Origin: JARKQH01 sp964631605
GTDB taxonomy: Bacteria; Verrucomicrobiota; Verrucomicrobiia; Limisphaerales; UBA8199
DNA length: 49,190 bases
Assembly: GCA_964631605.1 (NCBI GenBank)
Contig: CAZVYG010000031.1
Span: 1-49,190 of the forward strand
Direction: 5' to 3'
This document shows, in pieces, positions 7,406 to 16,096 of this stretch. How positions within the stretch are numbered: position 1 is the first letter of the stretch; every line of letters starts with the position of its first letter. The position numbers and the translations under genes are program-made. The notes below the pieces were generated by a model. The model worked only from the letters and a program-made list of their open reading frames with translations, was not told the origin of the DNA and ran no database searches.

Positions 7406-9577
7406 TCACTTGGCGCCCGGCGGGGAGGCAAACGGCGACGGCGCCAGCTTCACCTGCGGGTAGCGGGTTTTCGCTGATTTAGCCGTGCGCGCCGGCGCGG
7501 CGCCGGTGGCCAGGGCGATAAAATCGAACTGGCTGCGGCGCACCGGTTCGTCTGCGGCGCGGCGAGCACGGCGATATGAACCGTCGGGTTGCAGCAGCCG
7601 GGCTTTGGTATTGTCCGCCATCGTGATGGCCAGAATCTCGCTGATCAAGCGTTCGCGCAACACGCCGTCTTCAATAGGGAACGCAAGCTCGATTCGGCGG
7701 AAACAGTTGCGCGGGAGCCAGTCGGCGCTGGCGAGAAACACCTGTGGCTGGCACGCGTTCTCGAAATAATAAATCCGGCTGTGCTCGAGAAAACGGTCCA
7801 CAATGCTTCGCACCGTGATGGTTTCGCTGAGACCCTTGACTCCTGCGCGAAGACAACAAATGCCGCGGACGGTCAGGTCAATGATCACGCCGGCCTGCGA
7901 GGCGCGATAGAGCGCCTCGATAATCTCGCGCTCCGCCAGCGAGTTGATCTTGGCGATGATTTTGGCGGGCAACCCCTGGCGGGCATTTTCCCTCTCCCGC
8001 TCGATGAGGCCCAGCAGCCGCGAGTGAAAATCGAAGGGGGCCACGATGAGTTTTTTCATGCCCTGGAACTGGCAAATGCCGGTGAGCAAATTGAAGAAAT
8101 TGGTGGCGTCCTCCCCGAAATCCGGCCGGCAGGTGAGAAAGCTCAGGTCGGTGTAAAGTCGCGCGGTGGTCGGATTGTAGTTACCGGTGGCCAGGTGCAC
8201 GTAGCGGCGAATCTGGTGGCCTTCGCGCCGAACCACCAGGCAGGCCTTGGCGTGAATCTTGTAACCCACCAGGCCATAAACCACGTGCACGCCCGATTCC
8301 TCGAGTTGCCGCGCCCACTGGATGTTGTTGGCTTCGTCGAACCGGGCGCGCAACTCCACCACCGCCGTCACCTGTTTGCCATGCCGGACGGCCGCCTCCA
8401 GCGCGCCAATGATTCGCGGATCCCCTCCCGTTCGATAGAGCGTCTGCTTGATAGCCAGGACGTCCGGGTCCGCGGCCGCCTGTTCGAGAAAATCCACCAC
8501 GCTGCTGAAATTCTCGTAGGGGTGATGCAGCAGAATATCACGCTCGCGAATGGCGGCGAAGAGGTCGGGCTGCTCCCGCAGCGGCGCGGCCACGGGGGCC
8601 ACAAAAGGAGGGTCGCGCAGTTCGGGGGAGTGGTCGCCCTGGTACAGCATCATCAGGCGGGTCGGATTGAGCGGCCCGTCAATCAGATACTCATCATCCT
8701 CCGTCAGCCGGAGGGTGTTCAACAAGGCCTGGCGAATGACGGGGGGACAGCGATCCTCCACCTCCAACCGCACGGCATCGCCCTTGCGCCGATTATGAAG
8801 CTCGTTCTCCACCGCTTTGAGCAGGTTGGCGGTTTCCTCCTCGTCAATGTAAAGCTCGCTGTTGCGGGTGACCCGGAACGGCCACCAGCCCAACAGGCGC
8901 GTGCCGGGAAACAGGTCTGCCAGAAAATGTCCAATCAAACGGCCCAGGTAAACGTAATCGCGGCGGCCATCGCTCCGCGGCAGGCGGATCAGCCGCGGCA
9001 ATATTCTCGGGATCTGAACCACGGCGAGGTGCTTGTGAATCTCCTGCCCCTTCGGCAATTCGAGCCGGACAATCAGATTGAGCGATTTGTTGAGCAGTTG
9101 CGGAAATGGATGGGCCGGGTCAATCGCCAGGGGCGTGAGCACTGGCCGGACTTGGGTGCGGTAATACTCTTGCAGCCACGCAAGATCCGCCGTATCCAGT
9201 TCCTCGATGGCGAGCACTCGAATGCCGTTTTGTGCCAGGGCCGGATGCAACTGTTCACGCCAGCACGCGTAGGCGTCGGCGACCATCTCCCGCACCCGCC
9301 GGCAGATGGCTTGGAACGTTTCGCTGGCCGTCCGCCCGTCCAGGCTGCGCTCGACCACCTCACTTTCGATCTGCTGCTTGATCCCGGCGACTCGGACCTC
9401 GAAAAACTCATCCAGGTTCGAGTTGACAATGCAAAAGAACTTGAGCCGTTCGAGGAGGGGATTGCTCGCATCGAGGGCTTCCTCGAGCACGCGCTGGTTG
9501 AATTCCAGCCAGCTCAGCTCGCGGTTGAGGAACTGCGCAGGGCCAAAGGTTTTAATCTGGTCAGCGGGCTTTGCCAT
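7406..9577 (-). CDS. ppk1: Polyphosphate kinase 1
   Basis: A 723-residue cytosolic or membrane-associated enzyme that reversibly polymerises the gamma-phosphate of ATP into inorganic polyphosphate. The N domain starts with the family block FLNRELSWLEFNQRVLEEA. The two PLD-like catalytic domains are complete. The autophosphorylated histidine lies in YKIHAKACLVVRRE, and the second essential histidine in FLEHSRIYYFEN. The nucleotide-binding block LASADWLPRNCFRRIELAFP is present. Length is normal for PPK1 (about 690-740 residues). It is the first gene of a two-gene unit with sixA. No Pho box was recognised upstream, and no exopolyphosphatase gene is in the window. Confidence 0.97.
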   Translation of the reverse strand: MAKPADQIKTFGPAQFLNRELSWLEFNQRVLEEALDASNPLLERLKFFCIVNSNLDEFFEVRVAGIKQQIESEVVERSLDGRTASETFQAICRRVREMVADAYACWREQLHPALAQNGIRVLAIEELDTADLAWLQEYYRTQVRPVLTPLAIDPAHPFPQLLNKSLNLIVRLELPKGQEIHKHLAVVQIPRILPRLIRLPRSDGRRDYVYLGRLIGHFLADLFPGTRLLGWWPFRVTRNSELYIDEEETANLLKAVENELHNRRKGDAVRLEVEDRCPPVIRQALLNTLRLTEDDEYLIDGPLNPTRLMMLYQGDHSPELRDPPFVAPVAAPLREQPDLFAAIRERDILLHHPYENFSSVVDFLEQAAADPDVLAIKQTLYRTGGDPRIIGALEAAVRHGKQVTAVVELRARFDEANNIQWARQLEESGVHVVYGLVGYKIHAKACLVVRREGHQIRRYVHLATGNYNPTTARLYTDLSFLTCRPDFGEDATNFFNLLTGICQFQGMKKLIVAPFDFHSRLLGLIERERENARQGLPAKIIAKINSLAEREIIEALYRASQAGVIIDLTVRGICCLRAGVKGLSETITVRSIVDRFLEHSRIYYFENACQPQVFLASADWLPRNCFRRIELAFPIEDGVLRERLISEILAITMADNTKARLLQPDGSYRRARRAADEPVRRSQFDFIALATGAAPARTAKSAKTRYPQVKLAPSPFASPPGAK

Positions 9578-9688
9578 TGATTTGAAAATAAAACATGCCT
9601 CAGCTCTTGGAAAGACGCAAAGGGCACGTTGCAGCGATGGACCTTGTCAACCGGCCCCCTTCTGGCATCCTTTCTGGTGGAACCGCAG

Positions 9689-10069
9689 ATGCCGCGACCA
9701 GGCCATAGACGGAACGACCCGACGGATATCAAGGTTTTCATCCTAAATCCTGAAGGGGAGTACTTAACCGCGGGTCAGAACGGCCTTCATTTCACGCCGG
9801 ATCGTTCCCGCGCCCTAATCCTGGACTTCCGCGCCGACCAGGTGGCGGAGCAACTCGGTGTGATTCAGGCGGCAAGCGGGCTGGTTCTGCGGGCGGAACC
9901 GGTGCCCCTGGCCGAAATCTATGAGACGTGTGACCGGTGCAAGGAGCTGTTCATGCCGTTTATGACCTTTTTCGACGGCAAACGATTCCTTTGCCAGGAC
10001 TGTCGGCGCCTGGTGGCCGGCGGCCGCGAGACCAAAGCGGCACGAAAAATTTCAGGAAAACCCTGTTGA
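9689..10069 (+). CDS. Small zinc-ribbon-like protein upstream of rplM
   Basis: A 126-residue protein with no family I can name. The N-terminal two thirds (DIKVFILNPEGEYLTAG, then LDFRADQVAEQL) look like a small alpha/beta domain. The C-terminal third holds CDRC and CQDC separated by 17 residues, a Cys4 pattern expected to bind zinc. A basic tail (RETKAARKISGK) could contact nucleic acid. ATG 9689 is chosen over ATG 9629 because the extra 20 residues look unlike the rest. The stop lies 51 nt before rplM on the same strand, so co-transcription with the ribosomal protein genes is possible. A role near the ribosome is only a guess from position. Confidence 0.6.
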   Translation: MPRPGHRRNDPTDIKVFILNPEGEYLTAGQNGLHFTPDRSRALILDFRADQVAEQLGVIQAASGLVLRAEPVPLAEIYETCDRCKELFMPFMTFFDGKRFLCQDCRRLVAGGRETKAARKISGKPC

Positions 10070-10120
10070 CTTGGCCGTCTTCTTTGGTAGCTTTCCCCCT
10101 CTTTTGATTGGGATTTTGAG

Positions 10121-10555
10121 ATGAAAACGCATTTGCCGAAAGTAAACCCGGACCAGCGCAAGTGGCATGTGATTGATGCCGACGGCGTGGTTCTAGGACG
10201 CCTGGCGGTCCAGGTGGCCGATATTTTGCGCGGGAAGAACAAGCCCGTGTTTACCCCTCACCTCGACGCCGGCGATTTTGTGGTGGTGATCAATGCCGAG
10301 AAAGTGCGGCTGACCGGCAAGAAGGAAACCGCCAAGAAATATATGACCTACTCAGGCTGGAAAGGCGGGGAAAAGTACACCTCTGTTGCCGACCTGCGCG
10401 CACGGCAACCCGAGAAGCTGATCACCCACGCGGTTCGCGGCATGGTGCCCAAGAACCGCCTTGGCCGTGTCCTGATGACCAAGCTGAAGGTTTACCGGGG
10501 CGCCCAGCATCCCCATGCGGCGCAGCAACCGGATGTCGTCGCGGCTGCCAGGTAA
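10121..10555 (+). CDS. rplM: 50S ribosomal protein L13
   Basis: A 144-residue structural protein of the large ribosomal subunit, one of the early assembly proteins binding 23S rRNA. The family blocks are clear: WHVIDADGVVLGRLAVQVA near the N-terminus, VVVINAEKVRLTGKK in the middle, and HAVRGMVPKNRLGR with LKVYRGAQHPHAAQQP at the C-terminus. Length matches the usual 140-150. A GGGA-containing stretch precedes the ATG. The gene is followed after 33 nt by rpsI, the near-universal bacterial L13-S9 pair. Confidence 0.98.
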   Translation: MKTHLPKVNPDQRKWHVIDADGVVLGRLAVQVADILRGKNKPVFTPHLDAGDFVVVINAEKVRLTGKKETAKKYMTYSGWKGGEKYTSVADLRARQPEKLITHAVRGMVPKNRLGRVLMTKLKVYRGAQHPHAAQQPDVVAAAR

Positions 10556-10588
10556 TCTCCACGAGGATTTCGCAACTTTTCTCAAGAC

Positions 10589-11005
10589 ATGTCTGACATC
10601 AAGATTCCCGAACCGAAAATTCCCCAGCACCTTGGCACCGGCCGGCGCAAGACCTCGGTCGCCCGGGTCCGGCTCGCGGCTGGCACCGGCAAGATTGTGA
10701 TCAACGGGCGCCCGCTCGAGAACTACTTTCCGCTGGAAAATCTGCGGGGCACCGTCCTGCAGCCGCTCACCGTGACCGGCATGGCGGACAAATTTGACGC
10801 CCATGTGAATGTGCGGGGCGGCGGTCCGACCGGTCAGGCCGGCGCGGTTCGCCATGGCTTGGCGCGAGCGCTCCTTACCGTGGACGCCAACCTTCGCCCG
10901 ATTCTCAAAGCCGAAGGATTCCTGACGCGCGATCCACGCATGAAGGAACGCAAGAAATACGGCCAGCCCGGCGCCCGGAAGCGGTTCCAATACAGCAAAC
11001 GTTAA
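10589..11005 (+). CDS. rpsI: 30S ribosomal protein S9
   Basis: A 138-residue small-subunit ribosomal protein. After a short variable N-terminus the conserved GTGRRKTSVARVRL appears. Later blocks are GGGPTGQAGAVRHGLARALL and the C-terminal RERKKYGQPGARKRFQYSKR-type tail, ending in the invariant Ser-Lys-Arg that reaches towards the P-site tRNA. It forms the second gene of the rplM-rpsI operon. A strong intrinsic terminator lies 20 nt after its stop codon. Confidence 0.98.
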   Translation: MSDIKIPEPKIPQHLGTGRRKTSVARVRLAAGTGKIVINGRPLENYFPLENLRGTVLQPLTVTGMADKFDAHVNVRGGGPTGQAGAVRHGLARALLTVDANLRPILKAEGFLTRDPRMKERKKYGQPGARKRFQYSKR

Positions 11006-11025
11006 ACCGCTGGCAGTTTTGTGCG

Positions 11026-11059
11026 CGCCCCGCCGGCCCCCGAGCCGGCGGGGCGTTTT
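11026..11059 (+). terminator. Rho-independent terminator of the rplM-rpsI operon
   Basis: A perfect 12-bp GC-rich stem (CGCCCCGCCGGC at 11026-11037 and its complement at 11044-11055) has a 6-nt loop and is followed by TTTT. It sits 20 nt after the rpsI stop and 25 nt before the argC start at 11084. Its presence argues against the upstream in-frame argC start at 11021, which would translate through the hairpin. Confidence 0.9.
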
Positions 11060-11083
11060 GCCATCCCCGCCTTCATCCTCACT

Positions 11084-12154
11084 ATGAATTGTAAAAAAGT
11101 CGCCATCGTCGGCGCCTCGGGTTATTCGGGCGAAGAACTGGTCCGCCTGCTCTTGTCCCATCCTTACGCCGAGCTGACCGCCGTCACCTCCCGCCAATAT
11201 GCCGGGCAGCCGCTGGCCCGGGTTTTCCCCAGGTTCGCTCATCATCCGCGCGCCCGGACGCTGTGTTTCAGCGAACCGGACGCCGAAAGGCTGGCAAGGG
11301 AGGCGCAGGTGGTGTTTCTGGCCCTGCCCCACGGAGTGGCGGCTGAGTACGCCGTGCCGTTGCTCGAGCGCGGCTGCCAGGTGATTGATCTGAGCGCTGA
11401 TTTCCGGGTCCATGACCCCGCGGTGTACAAGGAATTCTACGCGCACGACCATCCCGCGCCCGGATTGTTGCCCCGGGCCGTCTATGGTTTGCCCGAGCAA
11501 TATCGCGATCGAATTCGGACGGCCTCGCTCGTGGCCTCGCCCGGCTGTTACCCGACCAGTATCCTGCTGCCGCTGATTCCCCTCCTGAAGGCGGGTGTGA
11601 TTGAGGCCGACGGCATCATCGCCGATTCGCTCAGCGGCGTGAGCGGAGCGGGGCGCAAGGCGGAACTGGACTATTTGTTCGTGGAATGCAACGAAAGCCT
11701 GCGGCCCTACGGTTTGCCCAAGCACCGCCATCTGTCGGAAATTGAACAGGAACTGTCGCTGGCGGCCGGCCGGAAGGTCATCCTGCAGTTCACGCCTCAC
11801 TTGATTCCGGTCAACCGCGGCATTCTCACCACGATCTACGCGACACCCGCGAAAAACATGGCCGATCCCGCGGCCCCGGATTTTGCCGCTCGGTTCAACG
11901 ACCGCATCACCCAGTGTTACCAAAACGCTTACGGCAGCGAACCGTTCGTGCGTTTGCTCGAAGGTAAAGCCCTGCCCGATACCAAGAATGTGGTGGGCAC
12001 CAACGTGCTCGAAATGGCGTGGCGGGTGGACCCGCGCACGGGACGGCTGATCGTGATGAGCGCCGAGGATAACCTGGTCAAGGGAGCCAGCGGCCAGGCC
12101 GTCCAGAGCCTCAACCTGATGTGCGGCTGGCCGGAGACGGCGGGTTTGATTTAG
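11084..12154 (+). CDS. argC: N-acetyl-gamma-glutamyl-phosphate reductase
   Basis: A 356-residue enzyme of arginine biosynthesis. It reduces N-acetyl-glutamyl 5-phosphate with NADPH to the semialdehyde in the third step of the pathway. The N-terminal Rossmann motif is VAIVGASGYSGEELVRLL. The catalytic cysteine is in VASPGCYPTSILLPL, and SLSGVSGAGRKAELDYLF with PHLIPVNRGILTTIYA are strongly conserved ArgC blocks. The start at 11084 puts the nucleotide-binding strand at the N-terminus and clears the rpsI terminator. Length is typical of the long ArgC type. No other arg gene is in the window, so it is separated from the rest of the pathway. Confidence 0.96.
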   Translation: MNCKKVAIVGASGYSGEELVRLLLSHPYAELTAVTSRQYAGQPLARVFPRFAHHPRARTLCFSEPDAERLAREAQVVFLALPHGVAAEYAVPLLERGCQVIDLSADFRVHDPAVYKEFYAHDHPAPGLLPRAVYGLPEQYRDRIRTASLVASPGCYPTSILLPLIPLLKAGVIEADGIIADSLSGVSGAGRKAELDYLFVECNESLRPYGLPKHRHLSEIEQELSLAAGRKVILQFTPHLIPVNRGILTTIYATPAKNMADPAAPDFAARFNDRITQCYQNAYGSEPFVRLLEGKALPDTKNVVGTNVLEMAWRVDPRTGRLIVMSAEDNLVKGASGQAVQSLNLMCGWPETAGLI

Positions 12155-12205
12155 CCTTGCGATAAACAGGTGCCAGAAGAGCGGGTTTGCGCTATGCTCC
12201 CGCCC

Positions 12206-13564
12206 ATGTTGACCGAATCCTCGACGCTTGCGCGGAGCAAACCGAGTCGTTCTCGCCGCGCCTTATCTTTCAGCCTCTGCGCGGCCGCCGGCCTCGCGGC
12301 CATTGCAGGCGTGTGTGCCGGCTGTGCCACCACGCCGCCGGTGGCGGCTCTGCCAGAGCCCCAGTCTCTCTCAGCCACTGCCGGGTTGCCGGACCCATGC
12401 CTCACGCTGGCCGGTCAGCGAGTGACCACCGCCAGGCAATGGAACGAGATCCGGCGCCCGGAACTCAAACGGCTCTTCGAGCATTACGTTTACGGCCCCC
12501 TGCCGCCGCGCCCGGCGCAGTTCCAGACGATCCTTTTGGGCGAGCACCGTGACTTCCTGAACGGTCGCGCCACCTTGAGACTGGTGCGACTGGTGTGCGG
12601 CCCGGGACCTGGACCGCAAATTGATCTGCTGGTCGTGGTTCCCAACCGTCGGCCCGCGCCGGTGCCTGTGTTCCTGGTCATGAATTTCTGTGGCAACCAG
12701 GCGGTGACCGCCGATGCCCGTGTGCCTCTGCCGCGGTCGTGGGTGCCCGACCGCTGCACGGGTGTCACCAACAATCACCCCACCGCCGCGGCGCGCGGAG
12801 CCGATGCGGGGAACTGGCCGCTGGAGGAAATCATTTCGCGCGGTTATGGATTCGCGACCTTCTACCACGGCGATGTGGACCCGGACCGGCCGGATGTGAG
12901 TGAGGGAATTTACGCCTGGCTGGCCGGGGGCGAGCCCAACGCCAACCGCCCGGCCGATCGGGGAACAATCGCGGCGTGGGCCTGGGGATTCCATCGTTGC
13001 GTGGATTATCTGGTCAAGGACCCGGATGTGAACCCGAAACGCATCGCGGCGGTCGGGCACTCGCGCAACGGCAAGACGGCCCTGCTGGCCGCGGCGTTCG
13101 ACGAGCGCATCGCCATGGCCTTCCCGCACCAGGCCGGTTGCGGCGGCACCGCTCCCAGCCGCGGCAAAGTGGGTGAGTCGGTCAAGGCGATCAATGACCG
13201 TTTCCCCCACTGGTTCAACGCCCGTTTCAAAGCGTTCAACGAAGCGCCCGAGCGCCTGCCGGTGGATCAGCATGAGTTGATGGCGTTGTGCGCGCCCCGG
13301 CCGTTGCTGATTTCCGCGGCCGAGCAGGATCAATGGTCCAACCCGGCGGGCCAGTTCGAGATGGCCCGAGCCGCCTCGCCCGTCTATCAACTGCTGGGGG
13401 CCAGAGGCATTGAGGAGACCTCCATGCCGCCGCTCCACCAGCTCGTTGGCGGACAGCTCGCCTACTACATTCGCGCCGGGCGTCACTCCATGACCGCTGC
13501 GGATTGGCAGATTTTCCTCGAGTTTGCGGATCGTCATTGGCAACCCGCCGCAGGGAGGCCTTGA
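12206..13564 (+). CDS. CE15-like (glucuronoyl esterase-type) lipoprotein
   Basis: A 452-residue alpha/beta hydrolase. The N-terminus is a lipoprotein signal: basic SKPSRSRR, a hydrophobic stretch, then GVCAGC, so it is probably anchored to an outer or inner membrane facing outward. The nucleophile motif is GHSRNGK (Ser about residue 286). It is followed by HQAGCGGTAPSR and LPVDQHELMALCAPRPLLIS, which match bacterial CE15 enzymes. The catalytic His is expected in the C-terminal AGRHSMTAADWQIFLEF. CE15 enzymes cleave ester bonds between lignin alcohols and glucuronoyl residues of xylan; other uronate esters are possible. ATG 12194 and GTG 12170 are alternative starts. Polysaccharide breakdown by a saprophyte fits the likely host. 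Confidence 0.82.
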   Translation: MLTESSTLARSKPSRSRRALSFSLCAAAGLAAIAGVCAGCATTPPVAALPEPQSLSATAGLPDPCLTLAGQRVTTARQWNEIRRPELKRLFEHYVYGPLPPRPAQFQTILLGEHRDFLNGRATLRLVRLVCGPGPGPQIDLLVVVPNRRPAPVPVFLVMNFCGNQAVTADARVPLPRSWVPDRCTGVTNNHPTAAARGADAGNWPLEEIISRGYGFATFYHGDVDPDRPDVSEGIYAWLAGGEPNANRPADRGTIAAWAWGFHRCVDYLVKDPDVNPKRIAAVGHSRNGKTALLAAAFDERIAMAFPHQAGCGGTAPSRGKVGESVKAINDRFPHWFNARFKAFNEAPERLPVDQHELMALCAPRPLLISAAEQDQWSNPAGQFEMARAASPVYQLLGARGIEETSMPPLHQLVGGQLAYYIRAGRHSMTAADWQIFLEFADRHWQPAAGRP

Positions 13565-13600
13565 GGCCCGCGCTTGCCCTGCTCCTCAGCCCGGCCTGAT

Positions 13601-16081
13601 GTGACAGTGTCCGCGTCGCTTAAACCGGTTGTTTCCGCGTCAGTCCGATCGGTGGTTGAATTTGCTTTACGCCGGGGAGACCTTGGCGCGGAGCGCGATT
13701 TCGTCGGTTCGGGGCGCGCGCTGGCGGGGGTCCGTGGACAGCAACGGCTCCAGCGCTCGCGTCCCGCCCGTTACGAACGCGAGGTGCGCGTAAGCTGCGA
13801 AGTGGACGCCGGCGACTTTCTGTTGCGTGTGGCGGGGCGCATTGATGGCCTGCTGGCCCGTCCGGGCGCGGTCTGGGTGGAGGAGATCAAGACCGTTCAA
13901 AGCGGCTGGAACAGGGAGGCGGACCCCTTGCACTGGGCGCAGGCAAAACTCTACGGCTGGATGTATGCCGCTGAGCGCGCGCTCGAGCGGGTGACGGTCC
14001 AGCTTACCTACCTGGACCTGGATTCCGGCGAAGTGACGGAGTTCAAGGAGGAGTTTTCGTCTGGCGAGCTGCGCCGGTTCTTCGAGGAAACGACAGCCAT
14101 CTATTTGGAATGGGTGCGGGAGCATCGCCGCTGGTGTGAGCTGCGGAATCAGTCCCTCCGGGAGCTGACCTTTCCTTTTACGGCCTACCGTCCCGGTCAG
14201 CGCCAACTGGCCGTGGCCGCGTATCGGCGGTTGTCTCGGGGCGGACGGCTTTTCCTCGAGGCGCCCACTGGTATTGGCAAGACCATTTCCGTGCTCTTCC
14301 CGGCGATGAAGGCCTTGGGGGAAGGTTCGTTGGAACGGGTGTTTTACCTTACCGCGCGAACGGTTGGCCGTGCGGTCGCCGAGAAGGCGTTTGGGGAGAT
14401 GCGCCGTGCGGGCGCGCGATTGCGGACGTTAACGCTGACCGCCCGGGAGAAAGTCTGCATTCGAGAGGGCCAGCCGTGCGACATGGCGACGTGTCCGCTG
14501 GCCCGCGGCTATTATGACCGATACAAATCCGCCATGCGCGACGCGCTGGGCCGGGAGGAGATCACCCGTCCGGTGCTCGAGTCCGTGAGTCAGGCCCAGG
14601 CGGTTTGCCCCTTCGAATTGTCTTTGGACCTCTCCCTGTGGGCTGACGCCGTGATCTGCGATTACAATTATGTGTTTGATCCCAGGGTCTTTCTCCGCCG
14701 CCACTTTGCCGAGGAGGCCAGCGACTGCGGATTCCTCATTGACGAAGCGCACAATTTGGTGGACCGCGGCCGCGAAATGTTCTCAGCTTCGATCAGCGGC
14801 CGCGAGATCCAGGTGGTGAAGCGCGAGCTCCGCCAGGCCTTGCCCCGTTGCGCCCGCGCTTTGGGAAAGGTTGTCACTTTTCTGCGCAAGCTGCGACCGG
14901 ACACATCGGCAGTGGAGCCCCTCGAAGGGGATGCCCCGCGTCGCGAGTTGGACTTGTTTGAATTCGAGCCCGCCTTAAGCCGCACGCCTGCGGAGGCGGT
15001 CGCGGCGCCGGCGCCGGCCGAGGGGCGCGAACTGCGCGGTGTTTGGGTCCGCCGCGAACTGCCGGAGGGTTTGGTTGAGGTGCTGGACGCGGCACTGGCG
15101 GAGGCCGAATCCTGGCTGGCGCGGAACGAGCCTGCCGGGTTTCGGGAGGCGCTGCTCGAGGTGTACTTTCAACTCCGTTCACTCAGGCGCGCGGCCGACT
15201 GGTACGACGAGCGGTTCGTCACGCTCATGGAGCGGGGGCCGGGCCTGGTGCTGCGGCTCTACTGCCTGGACCCGTCGCGCCTGCTGCGGCAGGCCCTGGC
15301 GCGGGGCAAGGCCGCGGTCTTCTTCTCGGCCACACTGACCCCCCTGGACTATTATCGCGAACTGCTCGGCGGTGAGACAGAGGACGAAGTGATCCAGTTG
15401 CCCTCGCCCTTTCCGCCCGAGCATCTGGCGGTGCTGGTGCAGGACCGGATTCGGACGCAACTGAAATCGCGAGCGGACACCGTGGGGGAAGTGGTCGAGT
15501 CCATTGCGGCGGTGACTCGGGGCCGGCGCGGCAATTACCTGGTGTACTTCCCCTCCTACCAGTACCTGGCGGACGTCCAGGCGCGGTTTGAACATGCGCA
15601 TCCGGACCTGCCTGTTCTGGCGCAACGCCCCGGGATGACGGAAAGCCAGCGGGAGGAGTTCCTCGCCCGGTTTGCGGTCGAACCAGCGGAAACGCTGGTC
15701 GGATTTGCGGTGATGGGCGGCGTTTTTGGCGAGGGGATTGATCTGATGGGCGAGCGGCTGATCGGCGCGGTTATCGTGGGCGTGGGCCTGCCGCAACTTT
15801 GCGCCGAGAGGGACTTGATCCGCGATTATTTCGAGGCGAAATCCGGGTGCGGCTTTGATTATGCCTACACTTATCCGGGGATGAACCGGGTGCTGCAGGC
15901 GGTCGGCCGGGTGATTCGATCCGAGAACGACCGGGGGGTGGTCCTGCTGGTGGATACGCGCTTTGGCGAAAGCCGGTATCGGCGGTTGTTTCCCGGCTGG
16001 TGGCGGCCGGTGCATACCGCCCACGCCCGGCAAGTTGCCGGGGCGGTTCGGGCGTTCTGGGATCAAGCCTCGGTGGACTGA
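13601..16081 (+). CDS. XPD/DinG-like iron-sulfur DNA helicase with N-terminal Cas4/RecB-like nuclease domain
   Basis: An 826-residue superfamily 2 helicase (start GTG 13601; GTG 13607 and TTG 13574 are alternatives, and no ATG exists near the N-terminus). Residues about 66-176 look like a PD-(D/E)XK nuclease: Asp in GRIDGLL, Glu-x-Lys in WVEEIKT and the QxxxY helix in WAQAKLYGWMY. The helicase follows: Walker A APTGIGKT (about 221), four cysteines at about 286, 293, 298 and 336 positioned for the XPD-family 4Fe-4S cluster, the DEAH box LIDEAH (about 378), FSATLTP, and motif VI QAVGRVIRSENDRG. Such enzymes unwind DNA 5' to 3' from single-stranded regions. The nuclease part would allow processing of the same strand, pointing to repair. 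It starts 36 nt after the esterase gene. Confidence 0.88.
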   Translation: MTVSASLKPVVSASVRSVVEFALRRGDLGAERDFVGSGRALAGVRGQQRLQRSRPARYEREVRVSCEVDAGDFLLRVAGRIDGLLARPGAVWVEEIKTVQSGWNREADPLHWAQAKLYGWMYAAERALERVTVQLTYLDLDSGEVTEFKEEFSSGELRRFFEETTAIYLEWVREHRRWCELRNQSLRELTFPFTAYRPGQRQLAVAAYRRLSRGGRLFLEAPTGIGKTISVLFPAMKALGEGSLERVFYLTARTVGRAVAEKAFGEMRRAGARLRTLTLTAREKVCIREGQPCDMATCPLARGYYDRYKSAMRDALGREEITRPVLESVSQAQAVCPFELSLDLSLWADAVICDYNYVFDPRVFLRRHFAEEASDCGFLIDEAHNLVDRGREMFSASISGREIQVVKRELRQALPRCARALGKVVTFLRKLRPDTSAVEPLEGDAPRRELDLFEFEPALSRTPAEAVAAPAPAEGRELRGVWVRRELPEGLVEVLDAALAEAESWLARNEPAGFREALLEVYFQLRSLRRAADWYDERFVTLMERGPGLVLRLYCLDPSRLLRQALARGKAAVFFSATLTPLDYYRELLGGETEDEVIQLPSPFPPEHLAVLVQDRIRTQLKSRADTVGEVVESIAAVTRGRRGNYLVYFPSYQYLADVQARFEHAHPDLPVLAQRPGMTESQREEFLARFAVEPAETLVGFAVMGGVFGEGIDLMGERLIGAVIVGVGLPQLCAERDLIRDYFEAKSGCGFDYAYTYPGMNRVLQAVGRVIRSENDRGVVLLVDTRFGESRYRRLFPGWWRPVHTAHARQVAGAVRAFWDQASVD

Positions 16082-16096
16082 GGCGCCGGCGCGCAA

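Noticed and set aside
7589..9580. 663-codon plus-strand frame opposite ppk1
   Set aside because: ppk1 on the other strand has all catalytic motifs; the antisense product has no recognisable feature.
10352..11923. 523-codon minus-strand frame across rplM, rpsI and argC
   Set aside because: It crosses three well-recognised genes and a terminator; shadow frame.
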